Origin: CAVUCH01 sp963739995
Lineage (GTDB): Bacteria; Acidobacteriota; Vicinamibacteria; Vicinamibacterales; JAENWD01
Direction: 5' to 3'
NCBI GenBank assembly: GCA_963739995.1
Contig: CAVUCH010000001.1
Coordinates: 164,199-228,198, forward strand
Length of the DNA stretch: 64,000 nt
Shown here: positions 33,044-41,891 of the stretch, piece after piece
How positions within the stretch are numbered: the stretch's first letter is position 1
Layout of the letters: the number at the start of each line of letters is the position of its first letter
Program-made: the position numbers and the translations under genes
Notes under the pieces: model-generated
What the model saw: only the letters and a program-made list of their open reading frames with translations
Told to the model about the DNA's origin: nothing
Database searches by the model: none

Positions 33044-35944
33044 ATGGACGTCCCCGCGTCGCTCGGGCCTGCCGATCCAGCGCCCGTTCCGCCGCAATCC
33101 ACCGCGCGCGTGCGCGCGTGGATCCTGGGCGGGCTGCTCATCTCGCTCAGCCTCGCCCTCGCCTTCGCGCACTCGCGCCAGGAGCGGCCGTCGCTCGATC
33201 TCGGGGCAGAGATTCCATTCGACTCGGCCGTAAAGACCGGATCGCTGCCGAATGGGCTCGCGTTCTATATCCGTTACAACACCAGGCCGGCCGGGCGCGT
33301 GCTGCTGCGCCTCGCCGTCAAGGCCGGCTCGCTCGATGAGGCAGACGACCAACAGGGGCTCGCGCATTTCCTCGAGCACATGGCCTTCAACGGCAGCCAG
33401 CACTTCACTCCTGGGGAGTTCATTTCGTACTTCGAATCGATCGGCGCGCGGCTCGGCCCACACGTCAACGCGTACACCGGGTTCGAAGAGACGGTCTACA
33501 TGCTCGACCTGCCGGCCGACAAACCGGAAATCGTGGCCCGTGGCTTTATGGCGCTCGCCGACATCGCCGGCGGGTTGACGATCGATCCCGGACAGGTAGA
33601 GAAGGAACGCGGCGTCGTCATCGAGGAGTGGCGCGGCGGACTCGGTGCCGGCTCCCGCATCCGGGATCGACAGGTGCCCGTCCTCTACTTCCAGTCGCGC
33701 TACGCAGAGCGGCTGCCGATCGGGAAGCCGGACGTGCTCCGCACCGCCCCGGCGCAGCGCCTTCGGGCCTTCTACGACACCTTCTATCGCCCTGACCGGA
33801 TGGCGCTCGTTCTGGTCGGCGATGCCGATCCTGGCGGACTCGAGGCATCGCTGCGGACTACGTTCGGTCCGCTCCGTGCCAGGAGCGCCACGCCGCCGCC
33901 CCCACGAAACGACAAGGTTCCGCTGCACGATCAGACGCTCGTCAGCGTCGTCGCCGACCCGGAAGCGTCCGGTTCATCGGTCAGCATCATGCGAAAGCGC
34001 CCCGCAGAGCCCCAGTCGCGGGTCGGCGACTATCGCCGGTCGCTGCTGCAGCGGCTCGCCGAGCGGATCTTGAACGAGCGCTTCGAGGACCTCGTGCGGC
34101 GGCCCGACGCGAAAGTGCTCGGGCTGGGAGCCGCTAATCGCCGGCTGAGCCCGGGCGTGACGGCGTTCTCGCTCAGCGCTGGCGTACCTGACGGACGGCT
34201 CGACGATGGCGTCGTCACGCTCGTGGTCGAAGCGAATCGTGTGCGGCAGCACGGCGTTGGCTCAGCGGAACTGGATCGCGCGAAGCGGTGGATGTCGGCG
34301 TTCTACTCTCGCGCCCTGAAGGAGCGCGACAAGACTGAGAGCGCGTCGTACGCCCGCGAGTACGTCTCGCACTTCCTGGAAGGCGAACCCAGCCCCGGCA
34401 TTGTCTACGAGTACGACTTGGGAAGTCAGTTCGTTCCCGGGATGACGACGGGGGAGGTCTCGGACCTGCTCAAGCAGTTGCTTGGCGATACGAGTCGTGT
34501 CGTGCTTGCGCTGTCACCGCAAAAGGCAGGCATTCAGGTGCCGGACGAGAGCGAGATTCGAGCATCGATCACCTCCGCCGAGACGGTTGCTGTGCTGCCC
34601 TGGGCCGACACCGCGTCTACTCGCGTGCTCATGGAACAGATTCCGGACCCGGCAGAGGTTGTCGAGCGGCGGGAACGGGCGGATCTCGGTGTGACCATCG
34701 TCCGTTTCGCGAACGGGGTCGAGGCGTGGCTGAAGCCCACCGATTTCAAGAACGATGAGATCGTGTTCACGATGTACGCGCCGGGCGGCCTGTCGCTCGC
34801 CGCGCCGTCAGACTACGCCGAGGCCTCGCTCGCGACCGCGTACGTCGGCCTGTCAGGCGCCGGCGGTCTGAAGGCCTTCGAGCTCCAGAAGCTGCTGGCT
34901 GGGCAGCTGGCGTCGGTGTCGCCGTTCGTATCGATGCAGATGCAGGGCATCAACGGATCCGCCGCGCCTGCGCAGCTCGAGACGGCGCTGCAGCTGGCGC
35001 ACCTGCGGTTCGCCGCCCCGGGCGACGATCCCGACGCGCTTGCGCTGCTGAAGCGGCAGCTCGATGCGACGCTCGCCAATCGCGCTCAGAACCCAATGCG
35101 GGTGTTCGGGGAAACGTTGGGTGAGGTCAATACCTCCGGGCACTACGCCTCGGAGCCGCTGACGCGCGAGCGCGTCGCGTCGCTCGATCGCGCCCGGATG
35201 CTGGCGTTCTACAAGGCCCGGTTCTCGAACGCCGCAGACTTCACGGTGTTCATGGCGGGCGCATTCCAGCCGGATCAGGCCATTCCGCTGCTGGCGCGCT
35301 ACGTGGGCACGCTGCCGTCCACCGGACAGCGGACCTCGCAGGCAAAGGATGTGGGGCTGCAGTTCCCCGCCGAGATCCAGCGTGCCCAGGTCGCCCTTGG
35401 CCGTGAGCCGCGCAGCCAGGCTGTTCTCAGCTTCTTTGCCGATCCGGCGCCCGAACCCGCCGAGCAGGTGCGTGTCACGGCGGCTACGGACGTGCTCGAG
35501 ATCACGCTTCGCGACATCCTTCGGGAGGAGTTGGGCCAGACATACAACGTGTCAGCAGACCTGGTGCAGCGTCTGCCTCTACGTGGGGCGGGCCACATCA
35601 GCGTGGGGTTCGGTGCTGATCCGGCGAATCTCGACGCGATGATCGCGCGCGTGCTGGAGGAGGTGGCGCGCCTGCAGAAGGAGGGCCCCACACCAGACCT
35701 CACCAACCGCGCCAAGGAGGGGGCGCGCCGCAGCCTTGAAACCGCGACGCGGCAGAACGGCTACTGGATCGGCAGCCTGCAGACCGCCCACCTGCTGGGC
35801 CGTGACCCCGGCGAGATGCTCGAGCGTCCGCAACGGATCGCGGAGGTCACCCCTGACGTGTTGCGCGACGTGTTCCGCCGGTATTTCCCCCTGGAGCGAT
35901 ACACCGTCGTCACGCTGGTTCCGGGCACCACGACGGCACAGTAG
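33044..35944 (+). CDS. Large M16 family zinc metallopeptidase (pitrilysin-like)
   Basis: 966 residues from ATG 33044. An N-terminal membrane anchor or signal (ILGGLLISLSLALAFAHS) is followed by four M16 subdomains. The inverted zinc motif H-x-x-E-H is at about 108-112 (LAHFLEHMAFNG), with a downstream Glu in GVVIEEWRGG. The second half (from ~570) repeats the fold without the motif, as expected for the non-catalytic lobe. Family members cleave small or unfolded peptides in the periplasm. The frame is open upstream to 32867, but that part has no hydrophobic signal and is shadow-like. No RBS is obvious. Single-gene unit. Confidence 0.93.
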   Translation: MDVPASLGPADPAPVPPQSTARVRAWILGGLLISLSLALAFAHSRQERPSLDLGAEIPFDSAVKTGSLPNGLAFYIRYNTRPAGRVLLRLAVKAGSLDEADDQQGLAHFLEHMAFNGSQHFTPGEFISYFESIGARLGPHVNAYTGFEETVYMLDLPADKPEIVARGFMALADIAGGLTIDPGQVEKERGVVIEEWRGGLGAGSRIRDRQVPVLYFQSRYAERLPIGKPDVLRTAPAQRLRAFYDTFYRPDRMALVLVGDADPGGLEASLRTTFGPLRARSATPPPPRNDKVPLHDQTLVSVVADPEASGSSVSIMRKRPAEPQSRVGDYRRSLLQRLAERILNERFEDLVRRPDAKVLGLGAANRRLSPGVTAFSLSAGVPDGRLDDGVVTLVVEANRVRQHGVGSAELDRAKRWMSAFYSRALKERDKTESASYAREYVSHFLEGEPSPGIVYEYDLGSQFVPGMTTGEVSDLLKQLLGDTSRVVLALSPQKAGIQVPDESEIRASITSAETVAVLPWADTASTRVLMEQIPDPAEVVERRERADLGVTIVRFANGVEAWLKPTDFKNDEIVFTMYAPGGLSLAAPSDYAEASLATAYVGLSGAGGLKAFELQKLLAGQLASVSPFVSMQMQGINGSAAPAQLETALQLAHLRFAAPGDDPDALALLKRQLDATLANRAQNPMRVFGETLGEVNTSGHYASEPLTRERVASLDRARMLAFYKARFSNAADFTVFMAGAFQPDQAIPLLARYVGTLPSTGQRTSQAKDVGLQFPAEIQRAQVALGREPRSQAVLSFFADPAPEPAEQVRVTAATDVLEITLRDILREELGQTYNVSADLVQRLPLRGAGHISVGFGADPANLDAMIARVLEEVARLQKEGPTPDLTNRAKEGARRSLETATRQNGYWIGSLQTAHLLGRDPGEMLERPQRIAEVTPDVLRDVFRRYFPLERYTVVTLVPGTTTAQ

Positions 35945-36076
35945 GTGTACGGGCCCGGTAGGTGCGAGGCACGGCGTAGCGGCTCGTATGGCCCGCCCTT
36001 GTCGGTCGCTCGGCCAGCGAATGCGAAACAGATTGGTGCAGCGGAGGTGTCGCCGCGGGGTGTCGGGACTGCGCGG

Positions 36077-36748
36077 TCAGACGCTGGGAGCGGGGGTCGT
36101 GTTCTTGAAGGTCAACCGCCACTGACCCATGCACATGCCGCACTTGTAGGTAACGCTGGACCGGGTGGTCCTCACGACCGTGCAATCAGCATCGCTGCCG
36201 CACCGCCGGCAACGCGGCGACACCGGAAGTACTCCTGCAGCCGCAACACTGGCCGGTGCCTGCGGCGCCTCGAGGGCTGCGCCCACGGCGACGGCGTCAC
36301 GCTGCGCCTCCGCGGAACGCTCGCGGAGCGCAGCCCCGCGATGCAGAAGCCGGGCCGACCGCTGCCGCAGCAAGGCGGCGCGTTCGACGAGCAGCCGGGC
36401 GACGTCGACGAGCGTCGAGGCAGTCACGGGTTTGATCAGGAGCGCGTCGAACCCCGCGGACCGTACGCGCTGTTGCAGCTCGGGGTAGGGCTGGGCCGTG
36501 ATAGCTAGGACGGGTATGTCAGCTGTTTCAGGATCGCGCTTGAGCTGTTCGACAACGGAAAACCCGTCGAGCTTCGACATGCACAGGTCGGTGACGATCA
36601 ATTCCGGCCGCTCAGTTCGCGCAATCGTGATCGCCTGGTGATCGTCGGTGGCCGTTGTGGTGCGGAACTGCTGGGCACCGTACGCGGCCTCGAACATCCG
36701 CCGTGTCTCCGTATCGTTGTCAGCGATCAGAACGAGCCTGTCGTTCAT
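36077..36748 (-). CDS. Response regulator with C-terminal zinc ribbon
   Basis: 223 residues. Receiver domain (~3-125): VLIADNDTETRR, phosphorylated Asp in LIVTDLCMSKLDG, Thr in LAITAQPYP, Lys in LLIKPVTAS. A ~50-residue Ala/Arg-rich helical linker leads to a zinc ribbon: CRRCGSD, then YKCGMCMGQW (two C-x2-C pairs). This is not one of the standard output domains, and it resembles a stand-alone zinc-ribbon protein encoded at 60276-60449. ATG 36748 has GAGGGG upstream. No kinase is adjacent. The ribbon may bind nucleic acid or a protein partner; inference only. Confidence 0.85.
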   Translation of the reverse strand: MNDRLVLIADNDTETRRMFEAAYGAQQFRTTTATDDHQAITIARTERPELIVTDLCMSKLDGFSVVEQLKRDPETADIPVLAITAQPYPELQQRVRSAGFDALLIKPVTASTLVDVARLLVERAALLRQRSARLLHRGAALRERSAEAQRDAVAVGAALEAPQAPASVAAAGVLPVSPRCRRCGSDADCTVVRTTRSSVTYKCGMCMGQWRLTFKNTTPAPSV

Positions 36749-37128
36749 GAGCCCCTCGTGGCGGAGATCAAGCAGTGCCGGGGCGCAATGGCACACCGGC
36801 TCGGCACACGCAAACAAGCTGCCGCAGGCGCGTCCTTACGCAGCGCTCAGAAAGGGTCCGATAGTGTCGCAAAACCCGACAGGCGCGTAAGTCGATCACG
36901 CAGCGTCCCTCCCGCGGGCATCCGGATAGTGTACCAGCCAGAACGCGGAATGCAGGTCAGCAATTTCCCGAGCAACGGCCGGGCTTGCACGGCCCCAAGG
37001 CGTTTACGCACGCCAGTTGAGAGAGCGGGGACGGGGCTGGTATCGGGTGCTCGGGCCCGTGAGTTGCATCAAGCGTGTCGAACCTCGCACTTCGCAGGTT
37101 CCCCAGCGCGGCCGAAAAGGAGCATGTC
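36749..37128. other. Intergenic, no gene recognised
   Basis: 380 bases between the divergent receiver gene and the metallothionein gene. No convincing open frame. An upstream in-frame extension of the metallothionein (from 37075) is possible but unlikely, because the ribosome-binding site is just before 37129. Confidence 0.45.
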
Positions 37129-37278
37129 ATGGCAGAGCACCAGGCCAACCGCAAGTGCGCACACGAGGGCTGTCAGTGCAACGTACGGCCCGGTGACAAG
37201 TACTGCAGCGATTACTGCGCCCGCGCAGGGACGATGACCGAACTGCACTGCAACTGCCAGCACGCGGAGTGCAGATAG
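37129..37278 (+). CDS. Bacterial metallothionein
   Basis: 49 residues with nine Cys and several His in the order expected of the SmtA/BmtA-type prokaryotic metallothionein: KCAHEGCQCNV, then YCSDYCARAG, then HCNCQHAEC. Such proteins bind zinc, cadmium or copper in a buried cluster and buffer metals in the cytoplasm. ATG 37129 is chosen because AAAAGGAG lies about seven bases upstream. No smtB-like repressor is visible nearby. It opens a stretch of about 1.5 kb containing further small Cys-containing frames. Confidence 0.88.
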   Translation: MAEHQANRKCAHEGCQCNVRPGDKYCSDYCARAGTMTELHCNCQHAECR

Positions 37279-37472
37279 ATCGCTGGCGCCTCGACGTCGC
37301 CGCCGTCCTGTCAGCAGCCGGCACTCTGCCTGCGAACCATGCTCCTGCGAAGGTGGCAAATCCAACGGGGGCGACACCGGCTGACGTCGCGGTCCCCCAA
37401 GCGCGTGCGCGCGCCTCGTCGCGCCCGCTGTGCTTGACCGCCGTCCAGCTCGTGCAGAATCTATAGGGACAC

Positions 37473-37688
37473 ATGTATGGCTACCTGCCGTGCCCGTGCT
37501 GTCATCAGCCGCGCGCCGAACGGTCACGTACGCGCGGGCTGGAGCGATTGCTGAAGCGGTTCACCAAGCGCAGACCGTACCGGTGTAGCGCGTGCGGCTG
37601 GCGGGGGTGGTGCGCTATTGCAGGCTCCAGGCTGCAGGCGCGCCCTTCTTTACTGGAACGGCTCCGCCCGCGTCGCCACGTCCACTGA
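37473..37688 (+). CDS. Small zinc-ribbon protein
   Basis: 71 residues. MYGYLPCPCCHQ provides a first Cys-x2-Cys-like pair, and PYRCSACGWRGW a second C-x2-C, joined by a basic helix (RGLERLLKRFTKRR). This C-x2-C / C-x2-C spacing with a trailing Gly-Trp is a zinc ribbon. AGGGA precedes the ATG by a few bases. Residues after about 55 are Arg/Leu rich and may be less conserved. A nucleic-acid-binding or membrane-adjacent role is possible; unknown. Confidence 0.55.
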   Translation: MYGYLPCPCCHQPRAERSRTRGLERLLKRFTKRRPYRCSACGWRGWCAIAGSRLQARPSLLERLRPRRHVH

Positions 37689-37843
37689 GCGGCCACTCCT
37701 CTGTTGCCGGTCCGTATCCACGCGTCCAGGCCCTGCGCCTCCCATATCGGCACGTCCCCAGCCGCCGCAACCAGATCGACGCCGCCTCGATGTGAACGGC
37801 GCGCTTGCGATGCTCGGCGCATGCGGGCAGATGTGCGAGTCGA

Positions 37844-37873
37844 GTCCTGGTACCCAAAAATCGGTACCAGGAC
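37844..37873. repeat. Perfect 11-bp inverted repeat
   Basis: GTCCTGGTACC at 37844-37854 and GGTACCAGGAC at 37863-37873 are perfect inverted repeats around an 8-base A-rich loop. There is no T-tract, so it is not a typical terminator. It could be a regulator site, an RNA hairpin, or part of a repeat family. It lies between two small ORFs. Confidence 0.6.
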
Positions 37874-37959
37874 CAGCGAGCCATTGTCTGGTCGCTCCCG
37901 CCGGCTGAAACTCACGGCGACGCTTCGGTCGCGATACGCGTCAGCTGGAGTTGCTTCCC

Positions 37960-38175
37960 ATGTCACACCACCGAACGAGTTGTTCCGGTACAGTGCAGAC
38001 CGGCGAGGGACACCGGCCTTGCCGCAAGACCACATTGCACCCTTCGGGATACTGCCACGTCCACTGCAGCGCCGACCGGCATCACCGCGAGTGCGAAGCC
38101 GCCCGGCCTTCCGCTCCTTCGCACTGGGGAGCGCCGTCGGCGCCGCCGTCTCGCCACTCCTCCTCTCAGCATTGA
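37960..38175 (+). CDS. Possible small Cys/His zinc-knuckle protein
   Basis: 71 residues. The first half, RTSCSGTVQTGEGHRPCRKT then GYCHVHC, resembles short zinc-knuckle families with the pattern C-x-G-T-x-x-G-x-x-C-x(n)-Y-C-x-x-H. The second half is Pro/Ser/His rich and looks non-conserved. GGAG lies about 11 bases before the ATG, which is rather far. It may be real only in the first ~40 residues. Tentative. Confidence 0.35.
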   Translation: MSHHRTSCSGTVQTGEGHRPCRKTTLHPSGYCHVHCSADRHHRECEAARPSAPSHWGAPSAPPSRHSSSQH

Positions 38176-38443
38176 TGGATGCCCACCCGCGCCTCTCCGG
38201 GGCGTGCATGGGTACACGGTTGCGCGCCGAGCACTCACCGCAACGAGTCACAGTAACCCGCCGCCAGCGGCGGCGGGTCCGGACCCGATTCGTGGTCCCG
38301 CGCTCGTCCCCCTGTTCATTCGTCGAGGTCGGTGTAACCTGCAAACTCTGACACGCTCACGCCTCCCCGTCAGAGCCGCTCGGTTGGCACAGTGCTGGCG
38401 TACGAACGGTCGGGGCGTGGCGGGCAGATGGCCCCGAGGACGT

Positions 38444-38641
38444 ATGACTGAGTACTACTTCGACGGCGATCCCGCGGTAGCCAGCACGCGACGGCACCTC
38501 GAGCGGGTCTTGAATGAGGCGCCGCCGCGGCGGTGGGCGTGGCTGATGGCGATGCTGGCAGGAGGCGCCGCCCTGACGTTCTGGCGCGTTCGTCGACCCG
38601 GCAAGCCGCCGCATGCGCGCGCCTCGCCGCCGCCGCCCTGA
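38444..38641 (+). CDS. Small single-helix membrane protein
   Basis: 65 residues: an N-terminal soluble part (MTEYYFDGDPAVASTRRHLE) and one hydrophobic segment (WAWLMAMLAGGAALTFW) followed by a basic Pro-rich tail. ATG 38444 has GAGGA four to five bases upstream. The same frame is open far upstream, but that stretch is Arg/Thr/Pro rich and shadow-like. Unrecognised. Confidence 0.45.
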   Translation: MTEYYFDGDPAVASTRRHLERVLNEAPPRRWAWLMAMLAGGAALTFWRVRRPGKPPHARASPPPP

Positions 38642-38758
38642 TGACAGTGCATAAGGCCGTTTTACGACCCAATGCATCGCCGGCTGGTTGCGATGCGAGA
38701 CGGGTCCACGCTGGCGGACAGTCCAGTCTCGGACCTGACGCCAGCGGGCAGAACCGGA

Positions 38759-39634
38759 TTACCCATCCCAGGTCGGCAGCGGTTCACGGTTGCGCACCCA
38801 CACGGAAGGCAGGTCACCCGACGACAACGCGACGATCCCGCCGACGATGGCGCAGGTCGTGTCGCGATCGCCGAGCCCTCTCACCGTCCACCAGAGCGCA
38901 CCTTCGAAATCGTGCAGGTGGTACGCCGCGCTCCAGACGCAGAACGGCACGGTGTCCTGCGCGGTCGGGTTGTCGCCGGTCCCGAGGACACGAACGGCTT
39001 CGCCGAGATCGTCGCCAGGCAGATCGATCGACTGCTGGATCTTCCGGTGGGTGAGTCCCTCGGGGACGAACCTCAGCACCGAGCGGAGAAACGCCGGGCC
39101 GGCAGCAGGTGACGGCTGCGCGGCGAGTGCCGCGGCAGCAGCCACCGCCATCGCGCCCGCCTGACCCTCGGGATGCGCGTGCGTGACCACCGCAGACTGG
39201 CGGGCCTCGCCAGCGGCACGCGCCGGATCACGCCAGAAGTATCCGCCGATGGGCGCGGCGCGCATCGCACCACCGTTGCCGTACGACCCGCCGCTGAAGA
39301 GGGCCGGTGCCGCCGTCCGCCAGTCGGCCCCGTTGGCGATCTGGCCGAGCAGGCTCATGGCGCCCGATGCGTAGCCGCGGTACGGTTCGGCCACGAACCT
39401 GCGGGCGAACGCGCGTGCCAGCGCGTCCTGGTCGATCCTTCCGAAGCGCTCGAGCACTTCCACAACGGACAGCGCCATGTGCGTGTCATCCGTCCATGGC
39501 CACGGTCCGGGTGGCAGGCTGGCGGCCGTGGTGGTGGACGGCGAGGCCTGGAAGAAGAGCTCTCCGAACGCGTCCCCAACCGAGAGACCCTCGAGGCTGA
39601 ACCTTGCACGGTGAAGATCGAGTTCGGAATTCAC
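38759..39634 (-). CDS. ADP-ribosylglycohydrolase family protein
   Basis: 291 residues from GTG 39634. It hydrolyses ADP-ribose from modified proteins, DNA or small molecules, using two magnesium ions. Motifs: GLSVGDAFGE at the N-terminus, WTDDTHMALS (metal-binding Thr-Asp-Asp-Thr), GNGGAMRAAPIG, VVTHAHPEGQAGA and GLGDRDTTCAIVGGIV (second metal Asp site). The GTG is chosen because translation further upstream is Arg-rich and unlike the family. No strong ribosome-binding site is present. It faces the antiporter gene divergently across about 330 bases. No ADP-ribosyltransferase partner is visible in the window. Confidence 0.9.
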   Translation of the reverse strand: MNSELDLHRARFSLEGLSVGDAFGELFFQASPSTTTAASLPPGPWPWTDDTHMALSVVEVLERFGRIDQDALARAFARRFVAEPYRGYASGAMSLLGQIANGADWRTAAPALFSGGSYGNGGAMRAAPIGGYFWRDPARAAGEARQSAVVTHAHPEGQAGAMAVAAAAALAAQPSPAAGPAFLRSVLRFVPEGLTHRKIQQSIDLPGDDLGEAVRVLGTGDNPTAQDTVPFCVWSAAYHLHDFEGALWWTVRGLGDRDTTCAIVGGIVALSSGDLPSVWVRNREPLPTWDG

Positions 39635-39965
39635 GGTGTCACGCCGGCGCGATAGGTTACCAGAGGCGCCACCTGCGCGATGCCTGGGCACTCGCACACG
39701 CTTCAGAGCACGCCGCAAGCCCTGGAGCCACGAGCGTTGCCGTCCGCGCCGAGAACTGCCGGGTCGGACGGGCTGGTGCCGACCAGCAGGCTGAAGGCGA
39801 CGCGCCGAGCGTGATGCCTGCCGCCATCCCCACGCGCTCGCACCGGGTGATTCCATGTACTTCGACTGGGCATCCCGCATGGCTGCAGACGCGGTGCGGG
39901 CCGGGCATGCCAGCGCGATCCTGGTGACCACTGCGTCACGAGGTTTTCGACGCACAATCTACGAG
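39635..39965. other. Divergent intergenic region
   Basis: 331 bases between the ADP-ribosylglycohydrolase and antiporter genes. The antiporter frame is open upstream to 39855, but those residues are not hydrophobic and are unlikely to be translated. No clear promoter or repeat was identified. Confidence 0.4.
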
Positions 39966-41738
39966 ATGCATGCGTATGACCTCATCCTGACGCTCACGGG
40001 CGGCCTGGCCGCCGCACTGGTCCTGGGCTATGTCACACAGCGCCTCGGACTGTCGCCCATCGTCGGGTATCTCCTCGCCGGCACGCTGGTGGGCCCGCAT
40101 ACGCCCGGGTTTGTCGCCGACGCGTCCCTGGCCGAGCAGCTGGCCGAAATCGGCGTCATTCTGCTGATGTTCGGTGTCGGCCTGCAGTTCCACCTCGAGG
40201 AGCTGCTGGCCGTCCGCGGCGTGGCGATCCCGGGCGCCGTTGCACAGAGTGCGGTCGCGACCGCATTGGGGACCCTTCTTGCGATTGCGCTTGGATGGAG
40301 TCCGTCTGCAGGTCTGATCTTCGGCATGGCCCTGGCGGTGGCGAGCACGGTGGTACTGATTCGCGTGCTGGCGGACAACAACGATCTGCACACGCAGGCG
40401 GGTCACATCGCGGTGGGATGGCTGGTCGTCGAGGACCTCCTCACGGTCATTGCCCTGGTGCTGTTGCCGGCGCTCTTCGGGGCCGGCACCGCGGGTGCCG
40501 CCGACACGCCGCTGCCGTTGGCGATTGGCATCACGGCGCTGAAGGTGACTGCGCTCGTGGGGTTCACCGCGATCGTCGGAACCCGCGTCATTCCGCGGGT
40601 GCTCGACCACGTCGCCGATACGCGGTCGCGCGAGCTGTTCACGCTTGCGGTTCTGGTGATTGCACTCGGGATTGCGGTCGGCTCATCGTTGATGTTCAGC
40701 GTGTCGATGGCCCTTGGAGCGTTTCTCGCGGGCATGGTCGTGGGACGGTCCGATTACAGCCTGCGGGCCGCGTCGGACGCACTGCCCATGCGAGACGCGT
40801 TCGCGGTCCTGTTCTTTGTCTCGGTTGGCATGCTGCTGGATCCGGGCTCGCTGACCGCTTCTCCCGGTCTCGTGATCGGGGCGCTCGCCGTCGTGCTCGT
40901 GGGGAAGCCGCTCGTCGCCCTCGTGATCGTATGGGCGATGAAGTACCCATTCAAGGTGGCTTTGACGGTCGCGATTGCGCTGGCGCAGATCGGCGAGTTC
41001 TCGTTCATGCTCGCCACGATGGGACGAGAGCTCGGCATCCTCACGACCGCCGCCACGAATGCGATCGTCGCCGCGTCGCTCGTCTCGATTGTGATGAATC
41101 CGCTCGTGTATCGGACGATCGGCCCGGTTGAAGCGTGGGTCGCCAGGAAGCCACGCCTCAGGAGGGCCTTGAACCGTGCGGTTTCCATACCCTCGGACCT
41201 GGAGACATCCCCCCCGGAGCACACACCGGATCCCCGCCATCGTGCCGTCGTCATCGGATATGGTCCGACCGGCCGGAGGGTGGTGCGGTTGCTCCGCAGC
41301 AACGGTATCGTGCCGACCGTCGTCGACCTCAATATGGAGACGGTGCGATCGCTACGACAGGATGGCATCGACGCGATCTACGGCGACGCCACGCGCCCTG
41401 AGACAATCGAGGCCGCGGGCGTGGCCCGGGCAGACAGTCTCATCCTTGCGTCGGCCGGCATGGCCGACAGCGCGGAAGTCATCCGCAATGCTCGCGGGCT
41501 GAACCCTGATGTTCGCGTCCTCGCACGGGCGCCGTACCTCCGCGATCTCGCGTCATTGAAGGAGGCGGGCGCGAACAGCGTCTACTCCGGAGAGGGAGAG
41601 GTCGCCCTCGCATTCATCGAAGACATCCTCGAAGACCTTGGAGCGACGGCCCAGCAGATCGACCGGGAACGCGCGCGGGCGCATCGCGAGCTGTCGGGAG
41701 ACGCCGTACCCTCGAGCGCCGGCAGCTCGAATGCATAG
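39966..41738 (+). CDS. CPA2-type cation/proton antiporter with TrkA-N domain (YbaL/Kef/RosB-like)
   Basis: 590 residues from ATG 39966. The first ~400 residues hold about 12 membrane helices of the Na+/H+ exchanger domain (GYLLAGTLVGPHTPGF, IGVILLMFGVGLQFHLEELL, VGWLVVEDLLTVIALVLLP, AIALAQIGEFSFMLAT). A cytoplasmic NAD-binding RCK/TrkA-N domain (~425-550) contains AVVIGYGPTGRRVVRLL and IDAIYGDATRPE. It likely exports potassium or another monovalent cation in exchange for protons, gated by nucleotide binding. It is followed by the polyphosphate operon on the same strand after 153 bases, probably with a separate promoter. Confidence 0.92.
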   Translation: MHAYDLILTLTGGLAAALVLGYVTQRLGLSPIVGYLLAGTLVGPHTPGFVADASLAEQLAEIGVILLMFGVGLQFHLEELLAVRGVAIPGAVAQSAVATALGTLLAIALGWSPSAGLIFGMALAVASTVVLIRVLADNNDLHTQAGHIAVGWLVVEDLLTVIALVLLPALFGAGTAGAADTPLPLAIGITALKVTALVGFTAIVGTRVIPRVLDHVADTRSRELFTLAVLVIALGIAVGSSLMFSVSMALGAFLAGMVVGRSDYSLRAASDALPMRDAFAVLFFVSVGMLLDPGSLTASPGLVIGALAVVLVGKPLVALVIVWAMKYPFKVALTVAIALAQIGEFSFMLATMGRELGILTTAATNAIVAASLVSIVMNPLVYRTIGPVEAWVARKPRLRRALNRAVSIPSDLETSPPEHTPDPRHRAVVIGYGPTGRRVVRLLRSNGIVPTVVDLNMETVRSLRQDGIDAIYGDATRPETIEAAGVARADSLILASAGMADSAEVIRNARGLNPDVRVLARAPYLRDLASLKEAGANSVYSGEGEVALAFIEDILEDLGATAQQIDRERARAHRELSGDAVPSSAGSSNA

Positions 41739-41891
41739 TGGAGACCTCCTTCAGGGCCGCCCGGGCCGCGCAGGTAACGATTCGGTAAAATATCCCCATC
41801 CCCGCGTCATGCGGCAGAAAAGTCCGGCGCGGTACTGCTACCGTGCTGGCGTCGCGAAGAGGCAGATCCTCCAATACGGCAGCGCTCGATC

